Source: Gammaproteobacteria bacterium
GTDB taxonomy: Bacteria > Pseudomonadota > Gammaproteobacteria > Steroidobacterales > Rariloculaceae
Direction: 5' to 3'
Length of the DNA stretch: 64,000 bases
NCBI GenBank assembly: GCA_022820625.1
Contig: JAJEFE010000095.1
Span: 43,923 to 107,922, forward strand
The notes under the pieces were generated by a model. That model saw only the letters and a list, made by a program, of their open reading frames with translations, was not told the origin of the DNA and searched no databases. Shown piece by piece: positions 25,281 through 35,012 of the stretch. The translations under genes were made by a program, and so were the position numbers. Position 1 is the stretch's first letter. Each line of letters starts with the position of its first letter.

Positions 25281-25358
25281 AAGTCTGCCGGCTCTCGCCT
25301 TTCATCGCCGCGGCACAGAGCCGGACGCCGATCTGCGACAGGACCCTGGGTCAACGCT

Positions 25359-26153
25359 CTATTCGGCACCCACCCAGTCGCGCACGGCGGTCCGGTACAG
25401 CGATCGTCGCTCATCGTCGAGCGCCAGATATTCATTCAGGACCCGTAGTTCCCAAACGAACGCGATTTGAGAGAGCACGCCGGGTGTCTGCTGCATGTCT
25501 TCCCGCTGTTGCCTCGATATCTGACCGCGGCTGCTGTCCAGGCGCATGCCTTCGTATATCTCGCCAATGCCGTCGGCGATGAGCGCCAGTTCGTCTCGCA
25601 AGGTTTCCAGTTCCGGATCGGTCATTCGAATGAGGTAGTTGCGCTGGGCGAATGCCAGCGTGCCGCGCAGGCGACCGGATCGCTCGAATATCCGGTTGAC
25701 CAACAGGCGGCATCCCAATCCGGACAGTTCGTCTGCGCTGCCGCTCACTATTTCTCCACAGTCGGCCGCGTGTATGTCCGCGAACCGATCGCGGGCTTCT
25801 ATTTCGTCAGCGAAGTGGGCGTCGAAGGGGAGTCTGTACTCGGTGAATTCCACGCCGATTTCATACTCGATCGGTTCGGCCATGTGGACTGCGACAGCCG
25901 TTTCAAGCTCCGGAGTGAGCGAGTATTCCTCGTCCTCCCAATTGTTGACGTAGCTTCTGAACTGGGGAAAGGGCGCGGCATCGTTGTAATCGGCCTCGTC
26001 GCTCATGACCGGCGCAGTCATCGGCAGCGCGGCGCTTTCCATGACGATGCCGGGACTCTCCATCTCACCCGATCCGCAGCCGCTCAAGCTACCGAGGGCG
26101 AATGTGAAAATCATAACGAATGAAACTTTGGTTTTCGTGGTGTTACGGCCCAT
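25359..26153 (-). CDS. Lipoprotein of unknown function
   Basis: This 264-aa protein has a signal with lipobox (ALGSLSGC), so it is probably lipidated. The rest is acidic and mostly helical after residue 120, with two cysteines (ADCGEIV and LGCRLLV) that could form a disulfide. I recognise no family. It stands alone between the CBS gene and tRNA-Cys, converging with the CBS gene. Confidence 0.65.
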   Translation of the reverse strand: MGRNTTKTKVSFVMIFTFALGSLSGCGSGEMESPGIVMESAALPMTAPVMSDEADYNDAAPFPQFRSYVNNWEDEEYSLTPELETAVAVHMAEPIEYEIGVEFTEYRLPFDAHFADEIEARDRFADIHAADCGEIVSGSADELSGLGCRLLVNRIFERSGRLRGTLAFAQRNYLIRMTDPELETLRDELALIADGIGEIYEGMRLDSSRGQISRQQREDMQQTPGVLSQIAFVWELRVLNEYLALDDERRSLYRTAVRDWVGAE

Positions 26154-26288
26154 AATTGCCGAAGCTACGCGAGCGTGTTACCCGCGTCGAAACACAATTG
26201 CAATACACCCTGCCAGCGATAGACGACCGCGCCGGGGAATAGAACCCTGCAAGGACGCACGTAACGAATCCTTCGAAAAGACGATTCG

Positions 26289-26316
26289 AAAACCAACTGG
26301 AAGCGTTCAAAGTTGG
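26289..26316 (-). terminator. Rho-independent terminator of tRNA-Cys
   Basis: Read on the minus strand, CCAACT (starting within the tRNA CCA end) pairs with AGTTGG. An inner GAA/TTC pairing closes a CGC loop, and TTTT follows. This is a compact intrinsic terminator directly after the tRNA, and its stem overlaps the mature 3' end. Confidence 0.65.
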
Positions 26317-26387
26317 AGGCTAGGCCCGGAATCGAACCGAGGTCCGCGGCTTTGCAGGCCGCTGCATAACCACTCTGCCACCTAGCC
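26314..26387 (-). tRNA. tRNA-Cys(GCA)
   Basis: The cloverleaf is complete. Acceptor GGCTAGG pairs with CCTAGCC, the D arm is GCAGAGTGGTTATGC, the anticodon arm GCGGC-CTGCAAA-GCCGC holds anticodon GCA, and the T arm is CTCGG-TTCGATT-CCGGG. The discriminator base is T, as in bacterial tRNA-Cys, and CCA is encoded. It is a single gene with its own terminator. Confidence 0.96.
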
Positions 26388-26488
26388 TTGGGGAAAGGAT
26401 AGCCTGTCGCGGGTTCCGGTAAAAGCGCAGGCAGATCCTTTAGTCGCCCTGAATACAGGTATGTTCCGGAGAAACCGTTCAGTCCAGA

Positions 26489-27169
26489 CTACGAAGTCCA
26501 ATACCCCGTGAGCTGATAGCCGATGAGCATGAACCCCGCCACCATCAGCAGGACGTTGGCGGCGTAGGCGTGGCGCAGGAAGCTGTCGGTCGAACGCCAG
26601 GCGTTGAAGGCGATCAGCATCACGCTCAGGGCAACCAGTTGGCCGAGTTCGACGCCGACGTTGAACGACAGCATGTTGGTGATGAGCCCGTCCGGGGAAA
26701 TCGCCAGGTCCTGGAGTTTCGTGGACAGGCCGAAGCCATGGAAGAAACCGAAGATAAGCACCGCGGCCTTCATGTTGGGTTGAAAGCCGAAATGCCGGAA
26801 TCCATCCAGGTTCTCGAACGCCTTGTAGACCACGGAAAAGCCGATCACGGCGTCGATGAGATAGGGATTGGCGTGGATGCCGCCGAGCACGCCCAGCAGC
26901 AGGGTTGCGCTGTGCCCCACCGCAAACAGCGTCACGTAAGTGACAACATCGCGCATCTTGTAAAGGAAGAAGATGACGCCGGCGAGAAACGCCAGATGGT
27001 CGTACCCGGTCACCATGTGCTTGGCGCCCAGGTAGATGTAGGGTCCGATCTGCGGCCCGACGTTGTTCAGCAGGAACGCCTGGTCCTCACCGGTGATGCC
27101 GTGCGCCAACGCAGCGGAGGTTGCGGTTCCTCCCAGCAGCAATGCGAGCAGATAACGTCCAAGTTTCAT
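26489..27169 (-). CDS. HupE/UreJ-like membrane protein
   Basis: This 226-aa protein has a signal-like N-terminus ending ALA, then HGITGEDQAF, and six or so hydrophobic helices. The motif GAKHMVTGYDHLAFLAGVIFF with conserved His and Asp, and FGFFHGFGLST, are typical of the HupE/UreJ family, whose members are proposed to move nickel or other divalent metals. I chose the start MKLGRYLLALLLGG; a longer frame adds 23 residues with no signal. No hydrogenase or urease genes are in the window, so the metal role is uncertain. Confidence 0.82.
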   Translation of the reverse strand: MKLGRYLLALLLGGTATSAALAHGITGEDQAFLLNNVGPQIGPYIYLGAKHMVTGYDHLAFLAGVIFFLYKMRDVVTYVTLFAVGHSATLLLGVLGGIHANPYLIDAVIGFSVVYKAFENLDGFRHFGFQPNMKAAVLIFGFFHGFGLSTKLQDLAISPDGLITNMLSFNVGVELGQLVALSVMLIAFNAWRSTDSFLRHAYAANVLLMVAGFMLIGYQLTGYWTS

Positions 27170-27237
27170 GGTAGCGGATTGTACTGGATTGAATGTCATA
27201 TTGACCGACACCTCTACTAACCGTGACAATCCGGGCA

Positions 27238-28236
27238 ATGAAAAACTCCAACCTTAGTTTAATCTGGCTTGCGGCGGCGCTCAGCCTGTCCGCTGTCTCA
27301 AGCTCGGCGCAGACCATCCTGAGGGCCTCTCACCAATGGCCAGGCGGCACCGGTGACGTCCGCGACGAGATGGTGCAGGTCATTGCCCGGGAGGTCGAGG
27401 TGGCTGACGTTGACCTGGTCATCCGGGTCTACCCGGGGCAGTCGCTGTTCAAGGCCCTGGACCAGTGGTCCGCCCTGGTGCGCGGACGCCTGGACATCAC
27501 TGCCCTGCCCCTGGACTACGCCAGCGGCCGCCATCCGCAGTTCAGCGCAACGCTCATGCCGGGACTGGTCGATAACCATGAACACGCGGCACGGCTCAAC
27601 GATTCGGAATTCATGGACGACATCAAGGCGGTCATCCAAGACGCCGGCGCCATGGTTCTGGCCGATTCCTGGCTGGCGGGCGGCTTCGTCTCCAGCGAGC
27701 GCTGCATCCTGTGGCCCGACGACATCCGGGGCCAGGTGATCCGCGCGGCAGGCCCGGCCTTCGAACGCATGATGGTCCGGGCCGGCGCGTCCATCACGTC
27801 GATGCCGAGTTCGGAAATCTACACGGCCATGCAGACCGGGGTGCTGGATGCGGCCAGTACCAGTTCCGCCAGTTTCGTGACCTTCAGGATCCATGAGCAC
27901 ACCACCTGCCTGACGGCGCCCGGCGAGTACGGGCTGTGGTTCATGTACGAGCCGGTGCTGATCAGCCTGCGCACCTGGCAAGGACTTGACGCCGAACAAC
28001 AGGCTGCGCTGCTCGCTGCCGGGCAAGCCGCCGAGGACTACTTCTTCGAACAGGCGCAACGCCTGGATGAGGAACTCGAATGGGTTTTCTCCGAGGCCGG
28101 GGTAGAGATCGTCCACATGACTCGGGAGCAGGTGGAGGCGTGGCGGGCGATCGCCCAGGAGACATCCTACGCCGTGTTTGCGGAAGAAGTCGAAGGCGGA
28201 GCCGATCTGATCGCCAAAGCGCTGGCCGTGGAGTGA
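27238..28236 (+). CDS. dctP: TRAP transporter substrate-binding protein (DctP family)
   Basis: This 332-aa periplasmic protein has a signal peptide ending SSSAQ. It shows the DctP pattern: an early strand LRASHQWPGG, the conserved arginine-containing region GQVIRAAGPAFERMM, and a long C-terminal helix pair. I chose the ATG giving MKNSNLSLIW; a GTG lies five codons upstream. The two permease genes follow within 35 bp. The ligand is probably an organic acid, perhaps an aromatic acid fed to the meta-cleavage genes downstream, which is inference from location. Confidence 0.88.
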   Translation: MKNSNLSLIWLAAALSLSAVSSSAQTILRASHQWPGGTGDVRDEMVQVIAREVEVADVDLVIRVYPGQSLFKALDQWSALVRGRLDITALPLDYASGRHPQFSATLMPGLVDNHEHAARLNDSEFMDDIKAVIQDAGAMVLADSWLAGGFVSSERCILWPDDIRGQVIRAAGPAFERMMVRAGASITSMPSSEIYTAMQTGVLDAASTSSASFVTFRIHEHTTCLTAPGEYGLWFMYEPVLISLRTWQGLDAEQQAALLAAGQAAEDYFFEQAQRLDEELEWVFSEAGVEIVHMTREQVEAWRAIAQETSYAVFAEEVEGGADLIAKALAVE

Positions 28237-28270
28237 GGCGCGCCCGACCGCAGCAACGGGCAACCGGATA

Positions 28271-28831
28271 GTGTCAGCGGCGCGCGTGACGCCTGTCGAT
28301 CGGTTCGTGGACGCGTTCGTCCGCGGAGTGACCGTGCTTTCGAAAGCCTGCGGTGCGGTCGCCGCAGCCTCCCTGGCTGCCGGCTGCCTCGTGGTTTGCC
28401 ACATGGTCCTGGTGCGCTACGCCTTTTCGCAGCCGACCATCTGGCAGACGGAGTTCGTCACCTTTGCGGTGGTCGCCGCAACCCTGCTGGGCAGCCCCTA
28501 CGTACTGCTCACCCGCGGCCACGTCACGGTGGATCTCGTACCGCATTATCTGTCTGCGCGCCCGCGGCGGCACCTGGCGCTGGCTGCCTCGATCCTTGCC
28601 TGGGCGGCTTGCGCGGTGCTTGCCTGGACCGGCTGGCAATACTTTCACGAGGCCTGGGAATTCGGCTGGAGGACCGAGTCGGTCTGGGGACCGCCGCTGT
28701 GGATACCCCTGCTGACCCTGCCCGTCGGCCTGGGCATTCTCACTCTGCAGTACACGGCGGACATTCTTTGCCTGGTCACCGGGCGCCCCCGGCCTCGTGG
28801 CCGCCGTGACGAAGAGGAACCCGGCGCGTGA
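28271..28831 (+). CDS. dctQ: TRAP transporter small permease (DctQ family)
   Basis: This 186-aa inner-membrane protein has four hydrophobic helices and the DctQ-type features MVLVRYAF and WQTEFVTFAVVAATLLGSPY. It links the binding protein to the large permease. The start is GTG at 28271 and the stop overlaps the start of the dctM gene (GTGA), so the two are translationally coupled. The arginine-rich C-terminus lies in the cytoplasm. Confidence 0.88.
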   Translation: MSAARVTPVDRFVDAFVRGVTVLSKACGAVAAASLAAGCLVVCHMVLVRYAFSQPTIWQTEFVTFAVVAATLLGSPYVLLTRGHVTVDLVPHYLSARPRRHLALAASILAWAACAVLAWTGWQYFHEAWEFGWRTESVWGPPLWIPLLTLPVGLGILTLQYTADILCLVTGRPRPRGRRDEEEPGA

Positions 28832-30135
28832 GCCCGCTCGCGATCGGAGCCCTGATCGGTATCGCCTCGGTGGTCGTCCTGGCCAGCGGCATCCCGGTGG
28901 CATTCGGTCTCGTAGTGATCGCCCTGGCCTTTCTTGCGCTGTTCGACGGCGTCGGCAGCCTCGTCCTCGCAGGGGAATTGTTCTTTTCGGGGCTGGCGGA
29001 CTTCACACTGGTATCGATTCCCATGTTCATCGCCATGGGTGCCGCCGTGGCGGCCTCGCCGGCCGGCGGCGATCTGTACGGCGCCCTGGACCGCTGGCTG
29101 TATCGCATCCCGGGCGGCCTGGCGATCTCCAATCTTGGCGCCTGTGCCCTGTTTGCCGCTCTCAGCGGTTCGTCTCCGGCCACATGCGCGGCAATCGGCA
29201 AGATGGGCATTCCGGAGATGCGCAAGCGCGGTTACCCGGACGGCCTGGCCGCGGGTTCCATCGCGGCGGGCGGCACGCTGGGCATCCTGATACCTCCCAG
29301 CGTGACCATGATTGTCTACGGCATCTCCACCGGGACCTCCATCGGCCGGCTGTTCATCGCCGGCATCTTGCCGGGCCTCATGCTCACGGGACTGTTCAGC
29401 GCCTGGTCCATGTTGCACGCCTGGCGGGATGGATTCGGCCGTATCCGGGAGCGGCGCCGTTTCAACCTGATGGAAAACCTCCGCCATGGAGTCCGGGTCC
29501 TGCCCTTTCTTCTCATCGTGGCCGGGATTCTCTACGTGCTGTACGGCGGCGTCGCGACTCCGTCGGAAGCCGCCGGCGTGGGGGCGATGCTCTGCCTCAT
29601 CATGGTGGCGGTCGTATACCGGATCTGGAACCCGGTAAAGCTGTGGCGAATCATCAGCAGCAGCACGCGCGAGAGCGTCATGATCATGATGATCATCGCG
29701 GCGGCGGCGCTGTTCAGCTACATGCTGTCGAGCCTGTTCGTGACCCAGTCCATCGCCCAGTGGATCGCCGCGATGGAGGTGAACCGCTGGTTGCTGCTCG
29801 CCATGATCAACATCTTCCTGCTGGTTGCCGGGTTTTTCCTGCCGCCCGTGGCCGTGATCCTCATGACCGCGCCGATCCTGATGCCCATCGTCCTGCAGGC
29901 CGGCTTCGACCCCTACTGGTTCGCGGTCGTGCTGACCATCAACATGGAGATCGGTCTGATCACACCGCCGGTGGGATTGAATCTCTACGTAATCGACGGC
30001 ATCGCACCGGATGTGGGGCTGCCGAAGATCCTGCGCGGCGCCCTGCCCTACGTGCTGCTGATGGTGTTGGGAATCGTGCTGCTGTGCATCTTCCCCGGCA
30101 TCGCCACCTGGCTGCCGGAAGTCTTGCTCGGATAA
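28828..30135 (+). CDS. dctM: TRAP transporter large permease (DctM family)
   Basis: This 435-aa polytopic protein catalyses sodium- or proton-driven uptake. Family motifs include SIPMFIAMGA, ALFAALSGSSPATCAAIGKMGIPEM and GGTLGILIPPSVTMIVYG, with about 12 hydrophobic segments. It ends at 30135, closing a complete three-gene TRAP operon. The molybdenum hydroxylase genes converge on it 108 bp downstream. Confidence 0.93.
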   Translation: MSPLAIGALIGIASVVVLASGIPVAFGLVVIALAFLALFDGVGSLVLAGELFFSGLADFTLVSIPMFIAMGAAVAASPAGGDLYGALDRWLYRIPGGLAISNLGACALFAALSGSSPATCAAIGKMGIPEMRKRGYPDGLAAGSIAAGGTLGILIPPSVTMIVYGISTGTSIGRLFIAGILPGLMLTGLFSAWSMLHAWRDGFGRIRERRRFNLMENLRHGVRVLPFLLIVAGILYVLYGGVATPSEAAGVGAMLCLIMVAVVYRIWNPVKLWRIISSSTRESVMIMMIIAAAALFSYMLSSLFVTQSIAQWIAAMEVNRWLLLAMINIFLLVAGFFLPPVAVILMTAPILMPIVLQAGFDPYWFAVVLTINMEIGLITPPVGLNLYVIDGIAPDVGLPKILRGALPYVLLMVLGIVLLCIFPGIATWLPEVLLG

Positions 30136-30243
30136 TTACTGCCAGACCACCAATACCGTTGCCCTTTCCGACTGATACATGATGATCCGTTGAAAAAAAC
30201 GCATGGCGCGCAGCACCGAATGCGGGGGTAGTGTCTCCCCGGC

Positions 30244-32436
30244 TTACGACCAATTCAGGTCGTGTTTGTTGATCGGCGTCGAACGAATCCGTTTCCCGGT
30301 GGCAAAGTAGATCGCATTGGCGACCGCCGGTGGCGTCGGCGGACCGCCCGGCTCGCCCATCCCGCCCCACCAGCCGTCCTGCGAAAGGGCAAAATGAACC
30401 TCGACCTCCGGCATCTGGTGCATTCGCATCAGGTTGTAGGTATCGAAGTTGCTGTTCACGAAGCGCCCGTCCGCGAGGGTCAACCCGCCGTATAAGGCGT
30501 GCGAGAGTTCCCAGCAGACCGAGCCCTCGATCTGCTCGGCGCCGTTGCGCGGATTGATCATGTAGCCGCTGTTCATGACGAGCACGACCTTCTCCACGGA
30601 AAGTTGGCCGCTGCGACTCACCGATACCGTGGCGCAGGCGCCGCAAATCGAGCCGTGATCCTCAACGATCGCGACGCCCATGCCCTCGCCTCTCGGCAGG
30701 TCGGTGGTGAATCCGGAAACCTCCTTCAGCTTGAGAAGTACCCGCTGCCACCGTTCGAGGCCCTGCGTCATCTCGATGCGCCACTCCAGCGGGTCCCAGC
30801 CTCCGGCCAGGGCCATCTCATCGACGAACTGCTCGATGATGAATCCGTTCTGATTCGCCCCCGGCGCACGATGCGTCGCCGTCGGGATGTGAGCGGCTAC
30901 GTTGTGGCGCTCATGCCGCCTGTTGGGAACGAGATAGGGCATGGTGCCGATTGAATAGTCGGCCGTGGCAGGACCGATGCGCTCCACGCCGCGGTGCGTG
31001 AACCAGACCGCGCGCGAGAAAAATGCCTCCGGCAGGCCATTGTCGCCCAGTGCAGCCGTGAGCCGCGTGTGTACAGGCGGCCGCTGCTTGTCCTGCATGA
31101 TGTCCTCTTCGCGGGTCCAGATTACCTGGACCGGACGGCCGACCTGCCGGGATATCTCTGCCGCCTGCCGGGTCACGGCCGTCGAGCCGCCTCCATTGCC
31201 GCCGAACGCACCGCCGAGAAAGCCGGTGTGGACGAATACGTCCCGGGTATCGCGGCCCAGGTGCTCCGCAACGACTGCAAGCGGAGCCGCCTGATTCTGA
31301 GCCGGCGACCATACGTCCACACGCGCGTCGGTGACACTCACCGTTGCGTTGATCGGCTCCATCCGCGCATGGGTCTCCCAGGGCCGATGGTACTCGGCTG
31401 CCAGCGTGCGCTCGGAGGCGGCAATCATGCCGAGTACATCACCGCCCACCTCGTTGCTCACCTCACCCGGTTCTTCGAGCAGTCTGCCTGCGTGCGCCGC
31501 CTGAGTCGCGTTGCTGACGTCACCTTCCGGGCCGTAATCCCACTCGATGGGCATCAGATCGAGCGCGGTCTTCGCGCGGTACCAGGTGTCCGCTACCACC
31601 GCGACACCGTTCTGCATGTCGGAAGTGGACGTACGACCGTCGACCGCCTTGAGCTCGATCGCGGCAAGGACGCCGACACGGTCCCTGATCGCATCGAAAT
31701 CGTAGCTCCTGAGGCCGCCCCACGGCACCGGGCAGCTCTGCACGGCCGCATACACCATCCCTTCCAGGCGCGTGTCGATGGTGAAATGCGCGCTGCCGTT
31801 GACCTTCGCCGGTGCGTCCAGGCGCGGCGTCGGCCGGCCCAGCAACCACCACTCACCCGGCGGCTTGATCGCCGGCTCCCGATCCAAGGCTATCTCGGCC
31901 GCCGCTCCGGCGAACTCCGCATACCCGGCGCTGTGCCCGCGCGCGCTCAGCATGCCCTGCTTCGCGACCACTTCGGAACGCTCCACACCCCAGGCACGCG
32001 CCGCGGCCGCCTTCAGCCGCTCCCGTGCCGACGCGCCCGCCTGCATGATGTGCGGGTGCTGCTGGCGGACCAGTTGCGAGCCGTGGGTCGTCGTGACGAT
32101 ATACTCCTCGCCCTCATTGACATGGCGGTTCATGTCCGCGAACACGGCCTGGACGCTGTCCCAGGGCACATCGAGTTCCTCGGCGATCATCATCGAGACG
32201 GATGTCAGGGCGCCCTGACCCTGCTCCGTGTGGGGAACGCGGATCGTCACGGTGCCGTCCACGTCGATCGCCAGCCACGCATTGATTTCCTCGCCGCCCG
32301 TCGGCGTCGTCCACGGCTTCGGCGCCACGGCTGCGGCAAATGCTCCGGGGATGCGAAAGCCGAGCAGCAGGCCACCGCCGGCTCCCGCCATTGTCCGAAT
32401 CAGCGTCCGGCGCGATAGCTTCATTTCCATGTCCAC
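30244..32436 (-). CDS. Xanthine dehydrogenase-family molybdopterin subunit, isoquinoline 1-oxidoreductase beta-like
   Basis: This 730-aa protein binds the molybdenum cofactor and probably hydroxylates an N-heterocycle or aldehyde with water. It starts with a twin-arginine signal (KLSRRTLIRTMAGAGGG), typical of the exported two-subunit IorAB group. Marks include EQGQGALTSVSMMIAEEL, GFLGGAFGGNGGGS, THRAPGANQNG and the C-terminal GGMGEPGGPPTPP with the conserved active-site glutamate. The small iron-sulfur subunit gene is directly upstream. No FAD subunit is present, as usual for this group, so electrons would pass to a cytochrome. Confidence 0.88.
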   Translation of the reverse strand: MDMEMKLSRRTLIRTMAGAGGGLLLGFRIPGAFAAAVAPKPWTTPTGGEEINAWLAIDVDGTVTIRVPHTEQGQGALTSVSMMIAEELDVPWDSVQAVFADMNRHVNEGEEYIVTTTHGSQLVRQQHPHIMQAGASARERLKAAAARAWGVERSEVVAKQGMLSARGHSAGYAEFAGAAAEIALDREPAIKPPGEWWLLGRPTPRLDAPAKVNGSAHFTIDTRLEGMVYAAVQSCPVPWGGLRSYDFDAIRDRVGVLAAIELKAVDGRTSTSDMQNGVAVVADTWYRAKTALDLMPIEWDYGPEGDVSNATQAAHAGRLLEEPGEVSNEVGGDVLGMIAASERTLAAEYHRPWETHARMEPINATVSVTDARVDVWSPAQNQAAPLAVVAEHLGRDTRDVFVHTGFLGGAFGGNGGGSTAVTRQAAEISRQVGRPVQVIWTREEDIMQDKQRPPVHTRLTAALGDNGLPEAFFSRAVWFTHRGVERIGPATADYSIGTMPYLVPNRRHERHNVAAHIPTATHRAPGANQNGFIIEQFVDEMALAGGWDPLEWRIEMTQGLERWQRVLLKLKEVSGFTTDLPRGEGMGVAIVEDHGSICGACATVSVSRSGQLSVEKVVLVMNSGYMINPRNGAEQIEGSVCWELSHALYGGLTLADGRFVNSNFDTYNLMRMHQMPEVEVHFALSQDGWWGGMGEPGGPPTPPAVANAIYFATGKRIRSTPINKHDLNWS

Positions 32437-32445
32437 TCTGCCCCC

Positions 32446-32907
<462 letters not shown>

Positions 32908-32974
32908 CAGCCCCTCCCTCCGAGGTGACGATAGTGTCTCCCCATGTTAGCGGGTTCAGCAGGCGCCCGCCGCA

Positions 32975-32994
32975 TTAAACTTCTGCAAGTTTAA
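32975..32994. promoter_or_regulatory. Perfect palindrome TTAAACTT-N4-AAGTTTAA, candidate operator
   Basis: Two 8-bp arms with a 4-bp spacer (CTGC) lie 68 bp before the start of the iron-sulfur subunit gene and downstream of the HpaG-like gene. The AT-rich, GC-poor stem and lack of a T-run argue against a terminator. The string TGCAAGTTTA also occurs upstream of the cupin gene at about 23057-23066. Confidence 0.5.
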
Positions 32995-33082
32995 CTCCGG
33001 GCTTCATTACGCTGGCCGGTGCCCCGGGCACATTTGGGAGGATCATCGCTCCGACGCTTGTTCCGGATTGGAAAAGGACAGA

Positions 33083-33955
33083 TTACTCTTCGTCTCTGAC
33101 CGCGTTTGCCAGAGAGCCGATCTCCGGGACCGTGACCGTTACCAGGTCCCCTGCCCTGAGGTACCTCGGCGGATCGAAACGTGCACCCGCTCCCGTGGGC
33201 GTGCCGGTGGCGATCACGTCCCCGGGCTGCAGGCGCATGAACGTTGACAGGTAGCTGACGAGGTAATCGAACGGAAACAGCAGGTTGGCGGTAGTGTCGT
33301 CCTGTCTGACTTCTCCATTCACCGTCGTTGTCAGGTGCAGGGCGTCCCTGCCCCCGAGTTCGTCCGTGGTAACCATCCAGGGCCCGAGGCTGCCGGAGCG
33401 CTCGAAGTTCTTCCCCTGGGTTACATTGAAGCGTGCGTGACGCAGCCAATCCCTGACGGAACCCTCGTTCATCAGGGTCAGGCCTGCGATGTGATCCCAA
33501 ACGCGATCCCGCGGTATTCGCCGGCCCGGCTTGCCGACGACCAGCACGATCTCGCCTTCATAGTCCAGTTGTTCGGACTCCGGGGGCCTCAGGATGGGCT
33601 CCCGGTGGCCTACCAGCGACTCCCGGGTGCGGAGAAAGACGCTGGGGTATTTCGCCTGGCTCTTGTTTTCCCGGTACTCGGCATTGCGGTCACCGTAGTT
33701 GACGCCGATGCAGATGATCTTCTGAGGATCGGGCACGGTGGGGAGAAAGCGAACATCCTCCAGCAGTACGTCCGGTTCGGACCGGTCAACGATCTCGTCG
33801 AGCCTGGCAACGTCGGCCGTCGCGGCGCCGTTTTCCAACCAACCGCGCAGCGTGCGCCTGCCGCCTTCCAGCCGCCGGCCCAGATCCACCACGCCATCGC
33901 CCTTGACCGCGCCGAAACTGTCTCCGGCGGCGGTTTCGAAACTCAGCAGCCGCAT
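33083..33955 (-). CDS. Fumarylacetoacetate hydrolase-family protein, HpaG-like
   Basis: This 290-aa protein has a FAH fold: IICIGVNYGDRNAEY, the metal-binding DYEGEIVLVVGK, LTLMNEGSVRDW and GDVIATGTPTGAG. In homoprotocatechuate pathways this family decarboxylates or isomerises and hydrates the ring-cleavage product. It has a single FAH domain, unlike E. coli HpaG, which is a tandem. Its ATG shares a base with the stop of the aldolase-like gene upstream, so the two are co-translated. Assignment to the pathway rests on neighbours hpaE and hpaF. Confidence 0.83.
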   Translation of the reverse strand: MRLLSFETAAGDSFGAVKGDGVVDLGRRLEGGRRTLRGWLENGAATADVARLDEIVDRSEPDVLLEDVRFLPTVPDPQKIICIGVNYGDRNAEYRENKSQAKYPSVFLRTRESLVGHREPILRPPESEQLDYEGEIVLVVGKPGRRIPRDRVWDHIAGLTLMNEGSVRDWLRHARFNVTQGKNFERSGSLGPWMVTTDELGGRDALHLTTTVNGEVRQDDTTANLLFPFDYLVSYLSTFMRLQPGDVIATGTPTGAGARFDPPRYLRAGDLVTVTVPEIGSLANAVRDEE

Positions 33956-34872
33956 CAGGCCGCGCTCGCGGGCAACAGCCCGGCTCGTTTCAGAACGCCG
34001 TCGAGGCGCCGCTCAAGCTCCGCCGTGGCCGGCATCATGGGGGGGCGGTGTTCGTTGTTGGCCAGGAGGCCCATCCGCCGCATCATGTACTTGATCGGGA
34101 TCGGATTGGTGTCATGGAAGACAGCCTGGTTGAGTTCAAAGAGTTCATGGTGCAGTTCGCGGCCACGCATCAGGTCGCCATCCCAGACCGCCTGGCAGAT
34201 TTGTGCCAGCGGGCCAGGTTTGAGGTTTCCGACGGCGTTCATGAGTCCGCAAGCGCCGATGGCCATCTCCGGAAAACTCAATTCCTCCAACCCGACGAAG
34301 ATCTTGAAGTCCGCGCCGAAGGCATTGAGGCATTCGGAGACGAACCCGAGGTCGTTCACAGCGTGCTTCATGCCCACGAAGTGCTCGAATTGATCCTTCA
34401 GAGCGTTCAGCGTATCCAGGGTGACGCTGACCGCGGCGCGGCCGGGTATGTGGTAGATCATCCAGGGCGTGTCATGCCCCCTGGCCAGTTGCCGATAGTA
34501 TTCCACCAGCCCCCGCTGCGGAGGACGCACGTAATAGGGAGTCACCACCAGCAGCGCATCGACACCGGCGTCGACCGCATGTTCCGTGAGCCGACGCGTC
34601 TCCGCCAGCGACTGGGACCCGGTCGCTGCAACCACGGGAATACGCCCTTGCAACGTTTCCATCGCCACCGTCACCAGGCGATTTCTCTCCTCGACGCTCA
34701 GACACGAAGGTTCGGCGCTGGTACCGTTGACCAGGACGCCATGGGAGCCGTTGTCGACCTGGAACTCCACCAGGCGCCGATACGCGCCATAGTCGACCGA
34801 GCCGTTGGCGAACGGGGTGATGACGGGCGGAATAGAGCCCTTCAATCTGTCATGCGAATGGTGATGAGTCAC
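33955..34872 (-). CDS. DapA-family aldolase, probably HpaI type (2,4-dihydroxyhept-2-ene-1,7-dioate aldolase)
   Basis: This 305-aa TIM-barrel protein has DapA-family marks: VLVNGTSAEPSCLSVEER, VTPYYVRPPQ (catalytic tyrosine), MIYHIPGRAAV and the Schiff-base lysine in VGMKHAVND. Context argues against lysine synthesis. It overlaps the HpaG-like gene and is divergent from hpaF and hpaE. A branch of the DapA family is known to act as the pyruvate-releasing aldolase in homoprotocatechuate degradation, and this gene fits it. Substrate specificity cannot be proved from sequence. Confidence 0.8.
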   Translation of the reverse strand: MTHHHSHDRLKGSIPPVITPFANGSVDYGAYRRLVEFQVDNGSHGVLVNGTSAEPSCLSVEERNRLVTVAMETLQGRIPVVAATGSQSLAETRRLTEHAVDAGVDALLVVTPYYVRPPQRGLVEYYRQLARGHDTPWMIYHIPGRAAVSVTLDTLNALKDQFEHFVGMKHAVNDLGFVSECLNAFGADFKIFVGLEELSFPEMAIGACGLMNAVGNLKPGPLAQICQAVWDGDLMRGRELHHELFELNQAVFHDTNPIPIKYMMRRMGLLANNEHRPPMMPATAELERRLDGVLKRAGLLPASAA

Positions 34873-34936
34873 GTGATAAATCCCGGGAATGACTGGGCAT
34901 CTGCCAAGTGGATGGGACAGGACCTGTAGCGATTAA

Positions 34937-34942
34937 TATAAT
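34937..34942 (+). promoter_or_regulatory. Candidate -10 element (TATAAT) for the hpaF operon
   Basis: A consensus TATAAT lies about 70 bp before the hpaF start in the divergent region 34873-35012. A weak GGGACA sits 17 bp upstream. This is the only good sigma70-type box in the intergenic region. Confidence 0.4.
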
Positions 34943-35012
34943 GCACGCGATTTCAAGCAGAGCAAAGACCACCGCCCGAACACCGCCGGACCGACGTCCG
35001 GCCACCGACTGA

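Noticed and set aside
28797..30182. 461-codon plus frame overlapping dctM
   Set aside because: Arg/His-rich composition and no motifs; dctM in another frame has clear family motifs and helices.
33955..34872. Assignment as lysine-pathway dapA
   Set aside because: It overlaps an HpaG-like gene and is divergent from hpaF and hpaE, so a catabolic aldolase role is more likely.
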